Shown here: positions 35,408-42,981 of the stretch, piece by piece
Position numbering within the stretch: the stretch's first letter is position 1
Layout: every line of letters begins with the position of its first letter
Origin: Streptomyces lydicus
GTDB lineage: Bacteria > Actinomycetota > Actinomycetes > Streptomycetales > Streptomycetaceae
Direction: 5' to 3'
DNA: 64,000 nt
Assembly (NCBI RefSeq): GCF_004125265.1
Contig: NZ_RDTE01000003.1
Span: forward strand, 6,448,001-6,512,000
Program-made: the position numbers and the translations under genes
The notes under the pieces: model-generated
Database searches by the model: none
What the model was told of the DNA's origin: nothing
The model's input: only the letters and a program-made list of their open reading frames with translations

Positions 35408-35755
35408 GTTGCACACTCCCGGTGTGTCTGAGCCGCGCGGCACATCGATACCTGGCACGCCGGAGGCCGACCCCCGGAGGCGCAGCACCCGGAAGCGGCC
35501 TCGACTACCCCATGGCTCATATTTTATGCCGAGTTAAGGAATTCTCCGTGTTGGCTTCGATGTTCGCCACAATTGGCCGGTTTCCGTTGAGCGGGTGTGG
35601 GGGCGGCCGGGCGTTCGGGGTGCTCCGGTCGGGGCGCTCCCGACCCTTGACGTATCTGCGCCAGACGCAGACACGACACCCCGTGCGTGTGTACGCACAG
35701 CCCGTTGTCACGCAGGCTCATTACGGTGCCGGTCCCCTGAAGACACGGAGTTGTC
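35408..35755. other. Divergent promoter region of the accessory cluster, partly AT-rich
   Basis: 348 bp. A local AT-rich patch (about 35517-35575, with CATAAAATATG on the minus strand and AATTGG) stands out from the GC-rich surroundings and probably holds the promoter of the LuxR-type gene. No clear palindromic operator was found. Confidence 0.5.
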
Positions 35756-35863
35756 ATGACGCTCACCGCACGATGTCCGGCCGTACCCGTACACCACGCC
35801 CTGACCAGCGGCCCGTCGGCTCTCGGCCTTGGCATGACCGCCGACCTCGGCTGGGGAGACTGA
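35756..35863 (+). CDS. Putative 35-aa peptide upstream of the SGNH gene
   Basis: The ATG at 35756 has CGGAG 5 nt upstream. The peptide begins MTLTARCPAVPVHH, has one Cys, and ends LGLGMTADLGWGD with a sharp stop, 45 bp before the SGNH hydrolase start. It lies where an attenuator leader, a signal peptide gene or a modified-peptide precursor would be. It has no membrane segment or obvious protease site. It is too short for reliable coding statistics. The good ribosome binding site and position are the evidence. Confidence 0.45.
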   Translation: MTLTARCPAVPVHHALTSGPSALGLGMTADLGWGD

Positions 35864-35908
35864 GCGTTCCTCCTCCCCGGCAACCGTCCGCTGACAGGAG
35901 TTCCGTCC

Positions 35909-36946
35909 GTGAACGCAAGGCGCTATTCGCTGACCCCGCAGATGGCCCAGTACGACGACTTCGTCGACCGCGGGGAGACCCGCTGGGTGCCCTATCTGAT
36001 GTACTTCCACCGGGCGGATTACCGCTCCGGCGTGGTGAACACCGATCGTCTCGGATTCCGCGTCTCCCACGGCGCGACCGGCACCGCCTCCGTCGCCGAC
36101 GCACCCGCCGACGGCACCGTCAACGTACTGGCGGGCAGCTCCACCGCATTCGGTGTGGGCACCACGAGCGACGCCGCCTCGATCCCGTCGCGGCTGTGGA
36201 CCCGGCACGCGCCCTCCGCGCCCTGGCTGAACCTCGGTGCCCGCGGATACTGCTCCACGCAGGAGATGATGCTCTACCTGCTGCACCGCGAGATGCTGCC
36301 GCCGGTCGACCAGATCGTCATCCTCTCCGGGCTGAACAACCTGGCGCTGGCCGGCCTGCCCCGGGCCCTGCAGGGCGATTACGGGGCCTTCTTCTTCTCC
36401 GGCGAGTACTACCAGCAGATGGAGGAGCTGCGCTCGCGCCACCGCAAGGCCAAGCGCACCGGCCGGTTCGGGCGCGGCGAACGCCGGTCCGCCGAGCCGC
36501 CGCCGGCACCCGCCGACGAGCCGCCGTTGACGCTCGACGAACGGCTGACGACCGCCATCGAGCGCACGGCGCTCGACCTGGAGCGCTTCAGGCTGCTGGC
36601 CGGCACCTCCGGCACCCGGATCTCGTTCGCCCTGCAGCCGCTGGCCACCTGGGTGCGGGAGACCCCCTCGCCCGAGGAGGCCGAGCTCTTCCGTGAACTG
36701 GACGGCAAGCAGTCGACGTTCTGGCAGCTCTTCGGTGAGATCGCCCCCGCCGAGGTCGGCCGCCGTTACGCCGAGGGCATCGCGCAGGCGTGCGCCAAAC
36801 ACGACGTGGCGTTCCTGGATCTCAACCCGCTCGTGGCGGATGCCGCAGATCCCGGGCAGTGGCTGTTCGTGGACCGCGCGCACTTCACCGACGAAGGCTA
36901 CGACCTGGTCTCCGGTCTGCTGGCCACGGGCCTGGGGCTGTCCTGA
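35909..36946 (+). CDS. SGNH/GDSL-type hydrolase
   Basis: A 345-aa SGNH-fold protein. Block I is NVLAGSSTAFGVG with the nucleophilic Ser, block II the Gly in LGARGYCSTQE, block III the Asn in LSGLNNLALAGL, and block V the Asp-His pair in FVDRAHFTDEGYD. All four catalytic elements are therefore present and an esterase or acyltransferase activity is expected. A charged, Pro-rich insert (about 175-210) separates blocks III and V. GTG at 35909 follows CAGGAG. In other bacteria SGNH proteins accompany NodU/CmcH carbamoyltransferases with SxtJ and DUF5989 proteins, which fits this operon. No signal peptide is seen, so it acts in the cytoplasm. Confidence 0.8.
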   Translation: MNARRYSLTPQMAQYDDFVDRGETRWVPYLMYFHRADYRSGVVNTDRLGFRVSHGATGTASVADAPADGTVNVLAGSSTAFGVGTTSDAASIPSRLWTRHAPSAPWLNLGARGYCSTQEMMLYLLHREMLPPVDQIVILSGLNNLALAGLPRALQGDYGAFFFSGEYYQQMEELRSRHRKAKRTGRFGRGERRSAEPPPAPADEPPLTLDERLTTAIERTALDLERFRLLAGTSGTRISFALQPLATWVRETPSPEEAELFRELDGKQSTFWQLFGEIAPAEVGRRYAEGIAQACAKHDVAFLDLNPLVADAADPGQWLFVDRAHFTDEGYDLVSGLLATGLGLS

Positions 36947-37050
36947 TCTGTTCTGCTGACGGCCCGGCCCGGCACACCGGCCGCCCCGGCACATCCTGAC
37001 CGCGCCGACGTCCCCCGCATCGCACCCGCCACTCCTGAAGGGAAACTCCC

Positions 37051-37140
37051 ATGGCACTGCTGCGTAAAGTCCTCGGCTTCCTCCAGCGCAAGCGGAAGAC
37101 CAAGTCCAAGGACGACGCCTCCATCTACCCGATGTTCTGA
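37051..37140 (+). CDS. 29-aa basic peptide, DUF5989-like ends
   Basis: A complete micro-gene: GAAGGGA upstream, ATG at 37051, stop at 37138-37140. It begins MALLRKVLGFLQRKRK, a basic amphipathic helix, and ends DDASIYPMF. DUF5989 proteins found with carbamoyltransferases have a similar basic start and a FIYTLF-like end around a single membrane helix. Here the hydrophobic middle is missing and replaced by TKSK. It lies 104 bp behind the SGNH gene and 39 bp before the di-iron gene. It could be a shortened DUF5989 relative, a carrier or precursor peptide, or a membrane-surface adaptor. Confidence 0.65.
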   Translation: MALLRKVLGFLQRKRKTKSKDDASIYPMF

Positions 37141-37179
37141 CACCCCGGAACCGGAACCGGAACCACAGGAGGAGCGTCG

Positions 37180-39426
37180 ATGCAACGCCAGCAGGCGGCG
37201 GCCGGCACCGCCGGCCGCCGGCCCCGGGACTTCGCGGAGCAGTGCCGCACGCTGTACGTGGAGGCAGCGGACCCGGAGGGGTTCCCCCCGAGGGTGGCGC
37301 TTCCCGACGAGTACTCCCGTGCGCTGACGGCATCGGCACAGACGCTGGAGGACTGGGAGCGCCTGGCCGGCGCATGGTCGGCCCGGGCCGGCGACGACTA
37401 CCGGGCGCTCGCGGCCCGGGCCGCCGACCAGGAGTCGCGTGACGCCCTGGTCCGCCGGGCGGCCCTCGGCGCGGCTCCGCTCGCGCTGGTCTCGGGCGCC
37501 TGGCTGCAGTGGCTGAGCAGCCCCGGCAACGGCGACAGCGAGCTGACGATGCGTACGCTCTCGCTCTACGCCCAGGACCTGGGTGCCGGGCATCCCGGCG
37601 CCGACCGGGGCAGCGCGTACCGGGCCCTGCTGCACCACCTGCGGCTCGCGGAGCGCGCCGCCCCCGTCACCCGGCTGACCCAGGACCCGCAGGTGTCCGA
37701 CCTGGCCTTCGCCCTGCCCGGGCCGCTGCTGGCCATGAGCCGACGGCCCGACGAACACCGCGCGGAGCTGGTGGGGGCGGATCTGTGCCTGCGGGCGGTC
37801 GGGCTGCTTCCGCCCCTTGCCCTGGTACGTGAACTGCTCCCGGCGGCGGCCGACTGGACCGCCCTGGACCCCGGGGCCGCCCGCCGGGCAAACACCCCGA
37901 CCGGACTCGCGCTCGCCCGTGCTGCCGCCGCCGCGATCCCGTCGGAGAGCCCCGACGCGCCGGGGCTGACCGCGGGCTTCCGCTGGGCCCTGGACCTGCT
38001 GCAGCGGTGGAACGGCGGCCTGTACGAGGAGGTGTCGGCGGCCCTGGACCCGGCCCATGACATGGCGGAGCTGCTGAGGCTCCGGGCCCGTGAAGCGGCC
38101 CTGTACCACCGGGAGTTCAAGGTCGAGGGCCGCCCGCTCGGCGACTGGTTCACCGAGGCCCGTACCGCCCCCCACGGACTGCTCCGGGCCCTCGCGGCCG
38201 GCCGGCTCGTCAGGCCGGGGAGCCCCGAGCGCAGCCCTCTGCTGCGCGGCCTGATCTCCGAGAACGGCCCGATGTTCCGGATCTTCTCCCCTGCGGACGA
38301 GGCCGTGATCCGGCGGTGGATCCGCTCGCTGCCCGTCGCCGCGGACCGCGACGGGCAGGACACGGTCACGGTAACGGCCAGGGACCACGGCACGACCACG
38401 GTCACGATCACGGAAACGGAAACGGCGGCGGCCCTCCCCACCCCGACGTCATCGGTACGCGCCCCGGCCGCGCAGCGCGACCGGCCCCCCGGCTCCCTGC
38501 GCGAGGCGTACCACCTCCTGCTCAGCCGCGGTGACACCCCCGAGCTGCGCCGGTACGCCACGGGGTACGTACACGGCTGGCTGGCGCGCTCCCGCGTCGA
38601 CTGGGACACGGCCGGGCATCTGCCTCCGCAGCACTGGGATCCGCGGGGGCTGCGCCCATGGCTCCAGGAGCAGCACGACCGGCACGGCCGGGAATTCGAG
38701 CAGGGGGCGGGCGCACCCGTGCCCTCCAAGGAGGCGCTGGTCGACGCCACCGTGCAGCTCGCGCCCCTGACCCTGATAGACGGCAGCTGGCTGCAGGGCT
38801 TCACGGACTACGGCCATGCCTCCTCGGACGTCGGCCATCTGCTGTTCTCCACCTACTGGGACGAACTCGGCAACGGGGAACTCGGCCTCAACCACCCCCT
38901 GATCTACCGCGAGGTGCTGCGGGAGATGGGCGTCGAACTGCCGCCCACCGCCTCCCGCGAGTTCGCGCAGTGGCCGGGGTTCCGCGAGGAGTCGTTCGAA
39001 CTGCCGGTGTACTGGCTGTGCATCGGCCGGCTGCCCCGCACCTTCCTGCCGGAGGTGCTGGGGCTGAACGTGGCGATGGAGCTGTCCGGCGTCGGCGGCG
39101 GCTACCGGCGCGCCCGCATCGGCCTGGAGAAGTACGGGTTCAGCACCCGTTTCGTCGACATCCACAACACCATCGACAACGTCGCCACGGGCCACTCCGC
39201 CTGGGCCGCCGACGCGGTGGACGCCTATATGGCCACCGTGCCCTCGGTGCTGGGTCCGGGGTGCGAACCGGAGGTCTGGGAGCGCGTCAGAACGGGCTAC
39301 CGGTCGTTGAACCCACCGGGCGGACGGCGCGCCAGAAGGGCCGCCCGGCATGCCACGCGTGCCTACGAGAACAAACGCCCATACGGAAACAAACGCCCGT
39401 ACGGAAACAAGGGAGAGGTTCATTGA
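37180..39426 (+). CDS. Duplicated haem-oxygenase-like di-iron protein
   Basis: 748 aa with two related haem-oxygenase-fold halves. LALVSGAWLQWLS (about 100-112) and LTLIDGSWLQGFT (about 528-540) are equivalent positions. The C-terminal half has a full ligand set: Glu562 or Glu567 and His572 (YWDELGNGELGLNH), Glu634 (NVAMELSGVGG), then Asp660, His662, Asp666 and His672 (FVDIHNTIDNVATGHSAWA). The N-terminal half lacks most of these and looks structural. Such enzymes oxidise amino-acid or acyl substrates with O2 (N-oxygenation, C-C cleavage, desaturation). CAGGAGGAG precedes the ATG. The C-terminus carries a NKRPYG heptad repeat. Its stop overlaps the LysE start. Confidence 0.82.
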   Translation: MQRQQAAAGTAGRRPRDFAEQCRTLYVEAADPEGFPPRVALPDEYSRALTASAQTLEDWERLAGAWSARAGDDYRALAARAADQESRDALVRRAALGAAPLALVSGAWLQWLSSPGNGDSELTMRTLSLYAQDLGAGHPGADRGSAYRALLHHLRLAERAAPVTRLTQDPQVSDLAFALPGPLLAMSRRPDEHRAELVGADLCLRAVGLLPPLALVRELLPAAADWTALDPGAARRANTPTGLALARAAAAAIPSESPDAPGLTAGFRWALDLLQRWNGGLYEEVSAALDPAHDMAELLRLRAREAALYHREFKVEGRPLGDWFTEARTAPHGLLRALAAGRLVRPGSPERSPLLRGLISENGPMFRIFSPADEAVIRRWIRSLPVAADRDGQDTVTVTARDHGTTTVTITETETAAALPTPTSSVRAPAAQRDRPPGSLREAYHLLLSRGDTPELRRYATGYVHGWLARSRVDWDTAGHLPPQHWDPRGLRPWLQEQHDRHGREFEQGAGAPVPSKEALVDATVQLAPLTLIDGSWLQGFTDYGHASSDVGHLLFSTYWDELGNGELGLNHPLIYREVLREMGVELPPTASREFAQWPGFREESFELPVYWLCIGRLPRTFLPEVLGLNVAMELSGVGGGYRRARIGLEKYGFSTRFVDIHNTIDNVATGHSAWAADAVDAYMATVPSVLGPGCEPEVWERVRTGYRSLNPPGGRRARRAARHATRAYENKRPYGNKRPYGNKGEVH
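39366..39420 (+). repeat. 18-bp repeat at the end of the di-iron gene
   Basis: AACAAACGCCC(A/G)TACGGA is repeated in frame, coding for two copies of NKRPYG plus a partial third, just before the stop. Confidence 0.7.
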
Positions 39427-40043
39427 GTCATGTCCTGGCCTTCATCGCCATCGCCCTGGTGGTGAATCTGACCCCGGGGCCGGCGATGCTCCACTGCGTC
39501 GCGAGCAGCGTCAGCAGGGGGCCGCGGGCCGGTATCAGGGCAGCTCTGGGCGTGGAACTCGGGGTCTTCGTCTACGTCGTGGCGACCGTGACCGGGCTCG
39601 CCGCGCTCCTGGTCTCGGCCCCGACCGCCTACACCGTGGTGCAGCTCATCGGTATCTGCTTCCTGGCCTACATGGCCTGGACGAGCGTTCCGCGCGGCAG
39701 GCAGGGCGAAGGGGAGGACGGCGTCACCCAGCGGAATTCCGGTGGCCGCCCGTTCGTCAAGGGCTTCCTGCTCAATGTGTCCAATCCGAAGATCGCCCTG
39801 TTCTTCCTGACCATCCTTCCCCAACTGGTGCCCTCCGGAGCGAGCTCCTGGCAGCTCCTCGCCTTCGGCCTGGGCTTCAACCTCTCCGGATTCACCGTCA
39901 ACACCCTGGCGGGTCTGCTCGGCCACCAGCTCGCCCCGGCCACCGACCGGCTCGGCCCCGTGCGCAACGTCCTGCCCTGGATTCCTCCCGCGGTGTTCCT
40001 CGCCCTCACCGCGGCCGCGCTGTGGAGTGTGATCACGAGATGA
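39423..40043 (+). CDS. LysE-family exporter
   Basis: A 206-aa, six-helix transporter of the LysE/RhtB family, which exports amino acids and related small molecules. The family start VNLTPGPAML is intact, as is FLLNVSNPKIALFFLTILPQ. The TTG start at 39423 overlaps the di-iron gene stop (TTGA) and GGGAGAGG precedes it. It probably exports the amino-acid-like product of the cluster. It ends with an ATGA overlap to the YggS-like gene. Confidence 0.88.
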   Translation: MSHVLAFIAIALVVNLTPGPAMLHCVASSVSRGPRAGIRAALGVELGVFVYVVATVTGLAALLVSAPTAYTVVQLIGICFLAYMAWTSVPRGRQGEGEDGVTQRNSGGRPFVKGFLLNVSNPKIALFFLTILPQLVPSGASSWQLLAFGLGFNLSGFTVNTLAGLLGHQLAPATDRLGPVRNVLPWIPPAVFLALTAAALWSVITR

Positions 40044-40789
40044 GAGAACGGCTGGCGGCCCTGCGGGCCCGAATAGACGCCGCGGCCACGGCCGCGGGCC
40101 GGCGCCCCGAGGCGGTGGAACTGCTCGCCGTGTCCAAGGGACACCCGGCCTCCGCGATCCGCGAGGCCCTTGCGCTCGGCCTGGACCGTTTCGGCGAGAG
40201 CTACGCCGGTGAGGCCCTGCCGAAGACGGCCGAACTCCGTGGCGCGGGTGCCCAATGGGTGTACCTGGGGCCGATCCAGAGCAACAAGACCAGACTCCTG
40301 GCGGAGAACTTCTCCTGGGTGCTGGGGCTCTGCTCGCTCAAGGCGGCCCGGCGGCTCGACGCACAGCGCCCCGACGACCTGCCGCCGCTCCAGGTGTGCG
40401 TCCAGGTCAACGCCGACGGCGACCCCGCCAAGGCGGGCCTCGCCCCGGACGAGCTCGATCCGTTCCTGGAGTCGGTCCGGGACCTGAAGCGCCTGACCGT
40501 CCGCGGACTGATGACCATTCCCCGCAAGGCGGTGCCCGCCGCCCCCGTGACCGGACCGCCCGCCTTCGAGGTACTGGCCGAACTGTTCGCCAAGCAGATC
40601 GCGGCCGGGCACCGGTGGGACACCCTCTCCATGGGGATGAGCGGCGACTTCGAGGCGGCGATCGCCGCCGGATCGACCCAGGTGAGGCTGGGGACCGCAC
40701 TGTTCGGCCCCCGGCCCGCCAAGCCCGGCACAGGCATCGAAACCGACACCGGCACAGGCACCCCAGGAGTGGACGCTCACCATGACTGA
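40040..40789 (+). CDS. YggS/PLPBP-like PLP-binding protein (cluster paralogue)
   Basis: A 249-aa fold-type III PLP protein, alanine-racemase N-terminal-like. The Schiff-base Lys33 is in ELLAVSKGHPAS, then FGESYAGEALPKT, WVYLGPIQSNKTR and LSMGMSGDFEAAIAAGSTQV with the phosphate site; RLGTALFGPR is the family end. The housekeeping homologue lies in the division cluster and keeps PLP balance; a copy inside a biosynthetic operon is unusual. It may supply PLP chemistry or have become an amino-acid racemase or epimerase. The start overlaps the LysE stop (ATGA) and its end overlaps the carbamoyltransferase by 8 bp. The tail has Thr/Gly repeats (GIETDTGTGTPG). Confidence 0.85.
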   Translation: MRERLAALRARIDAAATAAGRRPEAVELLAVSKGHPASAIREALALGLDRFGESYAGEALPKTAELRGAGAQWVYLGPIQSNKTRLLAENFSWVLGLCSLKAARRLDAQRPDDLPPLQVCVQVNADGDPAKAGLAPDELDPFLESVRDLKRLTVRGLMTIPRKAVPAAPVTGPPAFEVLAELFAKQIAAGHRWDTLSMGMSGDFEAAIAAGSTQVRLGTALFGPRPAKPGTGIETDTGTGTPGVDAHHD

Positions 40790-42614
40790 CCTCGTTCTGG
40801 GAATCTCCGCCTACTACCACGACAGCGCGGCAGCCCTCGTCGACGGCACGGCCATCCTCGCCGCCGCGCAGGAGGAGCGCTTCACCCGCCGGCGCCACGA
40901 CCCGTCCTTCCCGGCCCGGGCGGTGTCGTACTGCCTGGCCGAGGCGGGCGCGACGCTGCGGGACGTCAGCGCGGTGGCGTACTACGAGGATCCGGCGCTC
41001 AAGTTCCGCCGTGTGCTGGCCTCGTACGCCGGCGCAGCGCCGTTCGGCTTCCGCTCGTTCCGGGACACCCTGCCGGAGTGGCTGCGCTGGAAACGGCGGG
41101 CCGAACAGACCGTCCGGCGGGAGCTGGCGGCACTCGGCCTGGGAGCGGTGCCGGACCTCGTCTGCCGCCGCCATCACGAGTCCCACGCGGCCTCCGCGTT
41201 CTTCCCGAGCCCCTACGAGTCCGCTGCCGTGCTCTGCATCGACGGGGTGGGGGAGTGGGCGACCACCTCGCTCTGGCACGGGCGCGCGGACCGGCTCGCG
41301 CCGCTGGCCGAGCTGCGCTTCCCCCATTCACTCGGCATGCTGTACTCCGCGTTCACCTACTTCTGCGGGTTCAAGGTGGACTCCGGCGAGTACAAGCTCA
41401 TGGGTCTGGCGCCCTACGGCACGCCCCGTTACGCGGACCTGATCCGCGAACGGCTGATCGATCTCAAATCCGACGGTTCCTTCCACCTGGACATGCGCTA
41501 CTTCGCGTACCTGCGGGGCCAGGTGATGACCGGCCGCCGCTTCGAGGAGCTTTTCGACGGACCGCGCCGGCGCCCCGAAAGCCCTCTGACGGAGCGCGAG
41601 TTCGACCTGGCCGCCTCCGTGCAGCAGGTGACCGAGGAAGCGGTCCTGCGCCTGGCCAGGACCGCGCAGCGGCGGACCGGGGAGACCCGGCTGTGCCTGG
41701 CGGGCGGGGTGGCGCTCAACTGCGTGGCCAACGGCCGGGTGATCCGCGAGGAGATCTTCGACGGGGTGTGGGTGCAGCCGGCGGCCGGTGACGCGGGCGG
41801 CGCGCTGGGCGCGGCGCTCGCCGTCGCGATGGAGCGCGGCGCCGAACGCACCCACCTCGGGAGCGGCGGGGACGCCATGTCCGGCGCCCTGCTGGGCCCC
41901 GCCTACCGGGACGAGGAGATCCAGGAGTACCTGGACGGCGCCGGCGTGCCGTACACCCGGTTCGAGACGGACGAGCTCGCGGCCAGGGCGGCCGCGGAGC
42001 TGGCGCGGGGCAAGGTGGTCGGCTGGTTCCAGGACCGGATGGAGTTCGGGCCGCGCGCCCTGGGTGCCCGGTCGATCCTGGGCGACCCCCGCGACACCGA
42101 GATGCAGTCCGCGATGAACCAGAAGATCAAATTCCGGGAGTCCTTCCGTCCCTTCGCGCCGGCCGTCCTCGACACCGACGCCGAGGACTACTTCGAACTC
42201 AAGCAGGAGAGCCCCTACATGCTGGTGGTCGCGGACGTGGCCGCCGCCCAGCGGCTGCCCGCCGAGGACTCGGGCGCCAGCGGACTGGAGCGGCTGAAGG
42301 TCCACCGCTCGACCATCCCGGCCGTCACCCATGTGGACATGTCGGCCCGCGTCCAGACCGTGAGCCAGGAGGCCAACCCGGCCTTCCACCGCCTGCTGAC
42401 CGCCTTCAAGGCCGAAACCGGCTGCCCGGTCCTGGTGAACACCTCCTTCAACGTGCGGGGAGAACCCATCGTCCGCTCGCCCGAAGAGGCCTACCGGTGC
42501 TTTATGCGCACCCGGATCGACGTCCTCGTGCTCGGCAGCTTCCTGCTGCTCAAAGAGGCCCAGCCAGCCTGGAGCGAGGACGGCGACTGGCGCGACGAGA
42601 TCCCCCTCGACTGA
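40782..42614 (+). CDS. O-carbamoyltransferase (NodU/CmcH/TobZ family)
   Basis: A 610-aa two-domain carbamoyltransferase that uses carbamoyl phosphate and ATP through a carbamoyl-adenylate. The N-terminal Kae1-like domain has ISAYYHDSAAALVDG, EERFTRRRHDPSFP, the metal-site HHESHAASAFFPSP and IDGVGEWATT. The C-terminal YrdC-like domain has WFQDRMEFGPRALGARSILG, NQKIKFRESFRPFAPAVL and LVNTSFNVRGEPIV. Members act on hydroxyl groups of antibiotics or sugars. The ATG lies within the end of the YggS-like gene, so both are co-translated. The acceptor is presumably the cluster product. Confidence 0.92.
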   Translation: MTDLVLGISAYYHDSAAALVDGTAILAAAQEERFTRRRHDPSFPARAVSYCLAEAGATLRDVSAVAYYEDPALKFRRVLASYAGAAPFGFRSFRDTLPEWLRWKRRAEQTVRRELAALGLGAVPDLVCRRHHESHAASAFFPSPYESAAVLCIDGVGEWATTSLWHGRADRLAPLAELRFPHSLGMLYSAFTYFCGFKVDSGEYKLMGLAPYGTPRYADLIRERLIDLKSDGSFHLDMRYFAYLRGQVMTGRRFEELFDGPRRRPESPLTEREFDLAASVQQVTEEAVLRLARTAQRRTGETRLCLAGGVALNCVANGRVIREEIFDGVWVQPAAGDAGGALGAALAVAMERGAERTHLGSGGDAMSGALLGPAYRDEEIQEYLDGAGVPYTRFETDELAARAAAELARGKVVGWFQDRMEFGPRALGARSILGDPRDTEMQSAMNQKIKFRESFRPFAPAVLDTDAEDYFELKQESPYMLVVADVAAAQRLPAEDSGASGLERLKVHRSTIPAVTHVDMSARVQTVSQEANPAFHRLLTAFKAETGCPVLVNTSFNVRGEPIVRSPEEAYRCFMRTRIDVLVLGSFLLLKEAQPAWSEDGDWRDEIPLD

Positions 42615-42642
42615 CCTTCCTCCGGACCAAGGAGAACCGCCC

Positions 42643-42807
42643 ATGACCATGAGGAACCTCGCACTCCTCCTGCTCTACTGCCTGGTCGTCGTCCCCGCGG
42701 GAATCGTGGCGAGCCTGGGCCGCGACCCCCTGCGCCGCGCCGTCGACCGCGCCGCCGCGACCTACTGGATCGACGCCGGGGGAGCGCGGAGAAGCAAGAA
42801 GGCTTGA
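42643..42807 (+). CDS. 54-aa single-span membrane protein, SxtJ-like
   Basis: 54 aa. Residues 5-24 are one hydrophobic helix (LALLLLYCLVVVPAGIVASL). They are followed by GRDPLRRAVDRAAATYWIDA and a basic end. The DPLRR and TYW elements resemble the short tail of SxtJ-type proteins that accompany carbamoyltransferases in many bacteria. GGAGAA lies upstream of the ATG at 42643, 28 bp behind the carbamoyltransferase. It may tether the enzyme to the membrane. Confidence 0.7.
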   Translation: MTMRNLALLLLYCLVVVPAGIVASLGRDPLRRAVDRAAATYWIDAGGARRSKKA

Positions 42808-42846
42808 GGGCCGGGGCCGTACGGCCCGGCCCGGCACGCATGGCGG

Positions 42847-42886
42847 CCCCCTCGCCGTTGAGATCGCTTACTCATCGGCGAGGGGG
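42847..42886. terminator. Stem-loop after the accessory operon
   Basis: CCCCCTCGCCG (42847-42857) pairs perfectly with 42876-42886 over an 18-nt loop. A smaller GGCCGTACGGCC palindrome (about 42816-42827) follows the last stop even more closely. Confidence 0.65.
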
Positions 42887-42981
42887 AAGCATGCCCGCAA
42901 GATCATCATTGACGCGGCCGCGTCGGCCCCGGGACAGTTGTCCTTGTCCTTGTCCTTGTCCGCGGGGCGGTGCCGGCCGGA

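Noticed and set aside
35909..42807. RiPP cluster based on the two micro-genes
   Set aside because: No radical SAM, lanthionine synthetase, YcaO, peptide-ligase or leader-peptidase gene is present, so a classic RiPP pathway is not supported.
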